From: Pyrinomonadaceae bacterium
GTDB lineage: Bacteria; Acidobacteriota; Blastocatellia; Pyrinomonadales; Pyrinomonadaceae
Assembly: GCA_025937955.1 (NCBI GenBank)
Contig: JAICQI010000177.1
Location: 1-9,485, forward strand
Length of the DNA stretch: 9,485 nucleotides
Reading direction: 5' to 3'
Position 1 is the first letter of the stretch; each line of letters begins with the position of its first letter. This document shows, piece after piece, positions 6,034 through 9,485 of this stretch. The notes under the pieces are model-generated. The model saw only the letters and a program-made list of their open reading frames with translations. It had not been told where the DNA came from and ran no database searches. Made by a program: the position numbers and the translations under genes.

Positions 6034-8430
6034 CTACTTAGAGGCTAAAGCTTTCCGGGCTTGGTCCACATCCGCGAACGGGGCTTTTTCCGACATGCGG
6101 ATCGACGCTTCCAATTCGCGACGCGACTCTTCCGTGTCGCCCTTTCCTTTCAGTGCCATGCCGAGATGGTAGCGATAAGCCGCACTCGGCGAGACGTTCG
6201 CTGCCCGGGCTTCCGCTTCGTTAATCGATACGGCCTTGCGCAATTGCTCGACCGCCGCGGTATGAAGGTTTTTCTTGTAGTAAACCCAACCGAGCGTATC
6301 GACAAATCCCGCCACGTTCGGATGCTTCTGCACCACACCCTGGGCCAACCTTACCGCTTCGTCGAGATTGCCCTTGCCAGTTTCTGCGTAAAGCCACGCG
6401 AGATTGTTTGCGGCAATAGCGTTGTTCGGATCTTTCTCGAGGGCTTTACGATAATTATCAGCCGCGGCGTCGAAGTTCTTTCGCTGGTCTTCGAGAATTC
6501 CGATCATCGTGTAGGGCGTCGTCGAGTTCTCCGGCCGCAGGGACACGATCTTCTGATACTCCGCAATAGCCCGATCTTCCTGTTTCGATCTGATGTAGAG
6601 ATTGGCCAACGAAGAGTAGGCTGCGAGGTAATTCGGATCGATTTCGATGGCGCGCCTCAATTCCGCTTCGACCATCTGTGCATTCTGTTCAAACCCGTAC
6701 ACGCCGGCTTTGAGGAAGTGCAAAGAAGCGAGGTTTGGATAAGTACTCAGCGCCTGATCGATGCGGGCATGGGCCTTCGCTGCCTCTTTATTGTTTGCGT
6801 AGAGCGTGATCAGCCCGTTAAGCGCGTCGAAATTGGTGGCGTCAACTTGAAGCGCGTTTTCGAAGTAGCCGATGGCGTCCTGTGGTTTGCTCTCCGCGAC
6901 TGAAACGAGCGCCAGGCTGTTGTAAACAATTGGATCGTACGGCGCGATTTGCTTCGCGGTCTCAAAGTCTTGTCGCGCGCCGGCGGTATTCCTTAACTGT
7001 AGCTGCGCGCTGCCACGCACCAGGTGAGTCTTTTCGCGAAGCTCGGCGAGCAACTGGGGCGAGTTCTCACGATCCGGAGCAGTCTTGTCCAGGCGCGAGA
7101 GCAAGTCGGTAGCGAGCGCCACTGCGCCTTTCTGATCGCCCGTGGAAAGCATGATCTGAAGCTGCATCAATTTCGCCGGCAAATAGTCGGGATAGTTCTT
7201 TTCCAGATCGGCGGCGAAAGCACGAGCCTGGTCAATCAATCCCAGATTGAAGTTGACCTGGGCCATGAAGTACAAGCCGGCGCGGGAGTTTGGTTCCTGC
7301 TTGAGGACGTTTTTCAAATCTTCCATCGCGCTCTTCAGACCGTCGACCTGTCCGCCGTGGGTCTTCATGCGAGCGCGCAGCAGGAGTGCCTGCCGGTCGT
7401 TCTTGTCTTTCTTGAGTATTTCGTCGATCTGGGCGTTCGCTCCTTGCGTGTCACCTTTCGTCAACAGGATCTCGCCGAGCCGATAACGACCCTGCAGATA
7501 ATCAGGCGACTTCGAAAGGATGTCTTTGTAAATCCGGACCGCATCGTCGGAGCGATTGATGGCGGAATAGAAGTCGGCCAGTACTGCCGCGTTCTCGGGT
7601 TTATTAGAGTCGAGTGAAGCCAACGCTTTGTAGGCTTCTTCGGCCTTATCAAACTGCCTGTTGACGAGATAATAGCTCGCCAATACGAAGCGGGCATTGC
7701 GATCGGTTGGTCCAAGCTCGACTGCTTTGCGAAACTCAGCTTCGGCCTCAGCGGGACGATTGGCCTGGGATAAGAACTTGCCGTATTCAGTGTGGGCTAC
7801 CGGCAAAGACGCGTTTACCTGAATCGCTCGCTTGTAGAGCTCTTCTGCTTTTTGCATCTCCCGGCTGACGAGATAAAACTTCGCCATGCTCAGATAAGAT
7901 TCAACTCGACTGGGGTCGATCTCGATCGCGCGGTTCAGTTCCGCAAAGGCCTGGTCCTTTTGTTGTTGAGCGAAGAGCACGCTGCCCATCAGGATATGGC
8001 CTTCAATGTGGTTGGGATTCTTCGCCAGAACTTCCTTTGCAAGCCGTTCCGATTCGGCGATGACATCCGCGCGCCCGCGGCCACCGACGAGGTAGTAGTT
8101 ACCAAGCTTGATCCGGGCTTCGAGATTGTTCTGATCGAGACTGACGGTCTTGCGCAGCTCCTCGATCATTTCCGGAAAGCGCTCAAGTCCTTCAAACGCG
8201 CGGGCCAGGCCCCAATGGGCGTCCGCAAGTTTGTCGTCAATCTGTATCGCGTTGCGAAACTCGAGCGAGGCTTCCTGAAACTTCGAATCGGTCAGGTAAG
8301 CTTCGCCTTTCTTGACGTGGTCGGCTTTAGCTTTTGCGGGATTGGCGCAGCCAGTTGAAGAAACTGCGACTGCGAGGAGAAGACAGAATAGGGTCGTTAA
8401 AAGAAGGTAACCGCGGCACTCGCTTTTCAT
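6034..8430 (-). CDS. prsT: PrsT-like TPR-repeat lipoprotein of exosortase/EPS locus
   Basis: A protein of about 798 aa predicted to be lipidated and to face the periplasm. The N-terminus has a hydrophobic signal (LLLTTLFCLLLAVAV) ending in Ser-Ser-Thr-Gly before Cys28, a lipobox-like site. Nearly all the rest folds into about 21 tetratricopeptide units of ~34 residues, with repeated A-x-x-x-L-A/G-x-x-Y and P-x-x-x-x-A signatures. The last units carry FVDTLGWVYYKK, typical of this family. PEP-CTERM-system TPR lipoproteins of this kind are recurrent members of exosortase/EPS loci, but their biochemical role is not settled. A scaffold joining synthase, chain-length and export proteins is a reasonable inference. 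Two tandem ATGs (8433 and 8430) are possible. GGAG at 8440-8437 lies 3 nt from the first and 6 nt from the second, so I prefer 8430. The gene is preceded by a 255-nt structured intergenic region and followed by a 67-nt spacer. A generic TPR lipoprotein is the only alternative. Confidence 0.9.
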   Translation of the reverse strand: MKSECRGYLLLTTLFCLLLAVAVSSTGCANPAKAKADHVKKGEAYLTDSKFQEASLEFRNAIQIDDKLADAHWGLARAFEGLERFPEMIEELRKTVSLDQNNLEARIKLGNYYLVGGRGRADVIAESERLAKEVLAKNPNHIEGHILMGSVLFAQQQKDQAFAELNRAIEIDPSRVESYLSMAKFYLVSREMQKAEELYKRAIQVNASLPVAHTEYGKFLSQANRPAEAEAEFRKAVELGPTDRNARFVLASYYLVNRQFDKAEEAYKALASLDSNKPENAAVLADFYSAINRSDDAVRIYKDILSKSPDYLQGRYRLGEILLTKGDTQGANAQIDEILKKDKNDRQALLLRARMKTHGGQVDGLKSAMEDLKNVLKQEPNSRAGLYFMAQVNFNLGLIDQARAFAADLEKNYPDYLPAKLMQLQIMLSTGDQKGAVALATDLLSRLDKTAPDRENSPQLLAELREKTHLVRGSAQLQLRNTAGARQDFETAKQIAPYDPIVYNSLALVSVAESKPQDAIGYFENALQVDATNFDALNGLITLYANNKEAAKAHARIDQALSTYPNLASLHFLKAGVYGFEQNAQMVEAELRRAIEIDPNYLAAYSSLANLYIRSKQEDRAIAEYQKIVSLRPENSTTPYTMIGILEDQRKNFDAAADNYRKALEKDPNNAIAANNLAWLYAETGKGNLDEAVRLAQGVVQKHPNVAGFVDTLGWVYYKKNLHTAAVEQLRKAVSINEAEARAANVSPSAAYRYHLGMALKGKGDTEESRRELEASIRMSEKAPFADVDQARKALASK

Positions 8431-8446
8431 CATTTACTCCATCATC

Positions 8447-8468
8447 GCTGCCCTTACACACGGGCAGC
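8447..8468 (-). other. Leader hairpin just upstream of the TPR lipoprotein ribosome site
   Basis: Perfect 7-bp stem: GCTGCCC (8447-8453) with GGGCAGC (8462-8468) and an 8-nt loop. On the transcript it ends 6 nt before the GGAG ribosome site (8440-8437), so it would fold next to the initiation region without covering it. It could stabilise the mRNA or modulate initiation. No U-tract follows, so it is not a terminator. Confidence 0.45.
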
Positions 8469-8497
8469 CGTTTTATTTCGTTTCAGATTCGTCAGGA

Positions 8498-8521
8498 TTC
8501 CCGGCGGGCAATTGCCGGGAA
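8498..8521. repeat. 8-bp inverted repeat in the leader region
   Basis: TTCCCGGC (8498-8505) and GCCGGGAA (8514-8521) pair perfectly around the 8-nt loop GGGCAATT. It lies between the weak promoter-like elements and the start-proximal hairpin. It may be an RNA stem in the leader, an operator for a dimeric regulator, or a dispersed palindromic element. The sequence alone does not decide. Confidence 0.45.
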
Positions 8522-8598
8522 ACCTTAAGAACCCTAACAATTCTGAAATAAGGTCAATTCGTGTTCATTTCCAACACTTTGGGGAGTTAAGCAGCATG

Positions 8599-8623
8599 AG
8601 GCACACAAACAGGGGTGGTGCCT
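8599..8623. repeat. Bulged inverted repeat downstream of epsI
   Basis: AGGCACAC (8599-8606) pairs with GT-G-GTGCCT (8615-8623), giving 8 bp with one bulged G and an 8-nt loop. It begins 66 nt past the epsI stop on the minus strand. No U-run follows (CATGCTGC comes next), so a classical terminator is unlikely. It could stabilise the 3' end of the exosortase-epsI message. Confidence 0.35.
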
Positions 8624-8688
8624 TAATCTGCGTGTGGGTGAACTGATTTCCGAAAATATAAACTGTCTCCTCCCTGAGCCGTCGTACG

Positions 8689-9330
8689 TTACGGTACATA
8701 CTGCGGTAAAACTGTCGAAGCCGCCGAAGCAAACTCGATCGCCACCCGCTCCGCGGACGCTTCTGAGTCGCCAATGGGTACAGTCACGCGGACCATCGCA
8801 CCGTTTGACCTTCGCAGCCGAACGCTGTCTACAACGGTGTAAATCTTGCCCCAGTACTCGCTCGCGACGTTTCGACCTCGTCCCTGATACCAGTAGATCA
8901 TCAAACTTTTGTAGTCGCCGCTTTTGATCACATACTTGTTGGCAATAAAGCTGGAACCATCAGGAAGTGGAATCGTCGCTTTGCCGGGCTCGCTCAGTTG
9001 CCAGCCCGATCCGGGTAAGCAGTTCAGCGGGCTGTGATAAGTGGCGCCGGTGCTCTGTGTTGCGTAGTAACCCACGTAGAGATTAGCGACCTGACCCTCG
9101 GGCTTGCGGAAGTCGCGCAGCAGGTAATCGCTGGCCCGCAGCACCTTGAGCGTTTCGTCGTCGAGTATTTGATCGTTTCCTGTTCGTTGCCACGCGCCGA
9201 TAGCTTCGGGAAAGTCCTTCAGTTCCTTGCGCTCCACATGTGCTTCGCCAAGGTAGGACCACGCGTTGACAAGAACTCCCACCCCGAGGAGCAAGACAAG
9301 CAGCACGCCGAAACGCATTGAAGAGTTCAT
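8689..9330 (-). CDS. epsI: EpsI family exosortase-associated protein
   Basis: A 213-aa protein of the EpsI/DUF3485 family, which is found next to or fused to exosortases. One N-terminal membrane anchor (about 7-24, FGVLLVLLLGVGVLVNAW) places the rest in the periplasm. The family signature H99-S-P-x2-C104-x-P-G-x-G-W110 is intact, preceded by YVGYY (85-89) and followed by IYWYQGRGR-type residues. An early W47 in the PEAIGAWQ stretch matches the usual 'P..IG.W' opening. The molecular function of EpsI is unproven, but its strict co-occurrence ties it to PEP-CTERM protein processing or EPS production. The ATG at 9330 overlaps the exosortase stop by 4 nt (ATGA) with only a weak ribosome site upstream. 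This indicates translational coupling. The stop is TAA at 8691-8689. Length is normal for a stand-alone EpsI. Confidence 0.92.
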   Translation of the reverse strand: MNSSMRFGVLLVLLLGVGVLVNAWSYLGEAHVERKELKDFPEAIGAWQRTGNDQILDDETLKVLRASDYLLRDFRKPEGQVANLYVGYYATQSTGATYHSPLNCLPGSGWQLSEPGKATIPLPDGSSFIANKYVIKSGDYKSLMIYWYQGRGRNVASEYWGKIYTVVDSVRLRRSNGAMVRVTVPIGDSEASAERVAIEFASAASTVLPQYVP

Positions 9331-9485
9331 AGCTCTGAGCCTTCGGCTGAAACCACTGGACTGATAGAAACAGCGGCGTCAGGTTCGGGCGACTTCCTTT
9401 CGATTGAATGATCGCCGCCAGCCTGAGCCGGCCTGAAGCGATCAAGAATCATGCCAATGCCGAATAAGAGGATAAAAGCCACGAT
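9327..9485 (-). CDS. Exosortase, C-terminal end only (5' part outside window)
   Basis: An open frame of 52 codons plus TGA runs in from the right edge and ends at 9327, overlapping the epsI ATG. It starts with a membrane helix (VAFILLFGIGMILDRF, about residues 2-17 of the fragment) followed by a ~35-residue polar tail rich in Pro, Ser and Glu. This matches the last transmembrane segment and tail of an exosortase, the multi-pass cysteine protease that sorts PEP-CTERM proteins. The catalytic Cys, Arg and His lie upstream and are not visible. Identification therefore rests on the coupled epsI gene, the terminal helix and the locus. The subtype (XrtA or other) cannot be decided. Any other multi-pass inner-membrane protein remains possible but less likely. 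Confidence 0.7.
   Translation of the reverse strand: MVAFILLFGIGMILDRFRPAQAGGDHSIERKSPEPDAAVSISPVVSAEGSEL

Larger units (their letters stand above)
8434..8688 (-). promoter_or_regulatory. 255-nt gene-free leader/promoter region before the TPR lipoprotein gene
   Basis: This is the only gap over 70 nt in the window. It contains no convincing coding frame. It is richer in A/T than its flanks and holds three inverted repeats (8447-8468, 8498-8521 and 8599-8623). A weak sigma70-like pair on the minus strand is TTGACC (8557-8552) and TAGGGT (8536-8531) with a short 15-nt spacer. A GGCAC (8622-8618) resembles a sigma54 -24 box, but its -12 partner is poor. An internal promoter serving the six downstream genes is likely from position alone. 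Which element serves is not clear. Confidence 0.45.

Noticed and set aside
6061..6903. Long plus-strand open frame opposite the TPR lipoprotein gene
   Set aside because: It is fully antisense to a strongly supported repeat protein, has no recognisable domain and reflects codon bias of the gene beneath. The same applies to the plus-strand frames at 7024-7617 and 7792-8358.
8531..8557. TTGACC/TAGGGT as a firm sigma70 promoter
   Set aside because: The 15-nt spacer and 3-of-6 match at -10 are too weak to call as a separate feature. It is mentioned only within the leader region.
8565..8774. Minus-strand 69-codon frame running from epsI into the leader
   Set aside because: It starts inside epsI in another frame, is Arg-rich without a domain and has no ribosome site. 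It is a shadow extended into the gap.
9083..9445. Minus-strand 120-codon frame overlapping epsI and the exosortase end
   Set aside because: It is out of frame with both. The correct exosortase frame is open to the window edge and ends in the ATGA overlap with epsI.
155..9485. CRISPR arrays, tRNA or rRNA genes, insertion sequences
   Set aside because: I saw no regularly spaced direct repeats, no cloverleaf or rRNA-like sequence, and no transposase or terminal inverted repeats.

Overview
This window is one minus-strand block of an exosortase-associated exopolysaccharide (EPS) export and assembly locus. It reads from right to left. Every gene I can support lies on the minus strand, and the long plus-strand frames are antisense shadows. 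By eye the base composition is moderately GC-rich. The gene set is typical of Gram-negative (diderm) bacteria: exosortase, EpsI, a PrsT-type TPR lipoprotein, a Wzz/GumC chain-length protein, an ExeA-like ATPase, a CpsD-type tyrosine kinase, a polyprenyl-phosphate sugar transferase and a Wza-like export protein. Sequence style, the split BY-kinase and intergenic palindromes make me lean to Acidobacteriota (Blastocatellia-like). That is an impression from memory, not a demonstrated placement.

Layout in transcription order. (1) 9485-9327: the last 52 codons of an exosortase cut by the window edge. Its stop overlaps the start of (2) epsI (9330-8689). (3) 8688-8434: a 255-nt gene-free region with three inverted repeats, the only large gap and the best place for an internal promoter or leader RNA. 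(4) 8430-6034: a PrsT-like lipoprotein with about 21 TPR units. (5) A 67-nt spacer with a perfect 7-bp palindrome. (6) 5966-4341: a GumC/Wzz-like chain-length protein. (7) 4318-3392: an ExeA-like AAA ATPase with a GTG start. (8) 3348-2272: a cytoplasmic BY-kinase of CpsD type. (9) 2275-887: an initiating sugar transferase with a TTG start overlapping the kinase stop. (10) 865-35: a Wza-like export protein. It is followed by a GC-rich hairpin at 5-25 that may terminate the transcript.

How the genes fit together (family knowledge plus inference). The sugar transferase loads the first sugar phosphate onto the polyprenyl carrier. The inner-membrane chain-length protein and the separate tyrosine kinase together form the equivalent of Wzc and control polymer length. 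The Wza-like protein makes the periplasmic/outer-membrane exit. The TPR lipoprotein and the ExeA-like ATPase are accessory proteins that recur in exosortase/EPS loci. Exosortase and EpsI process and anchor PEP-CTERM-type surface proteins that are thought to associate with the polymer. No PEP-CTERM substrate, Wzx flippase, Wzy polymerase or further glycosyltransferase is in the window, so the locus must continue outside it or depend on unlinked genes.

The system itself is recognisable rather than new. The less explained parts are the structured leader of the TPR lipoprotein gene, the intergenic palindrome, the cysteine-less export protein with a terminal Phe, and the long low-complexity N-terminus of the kinase.
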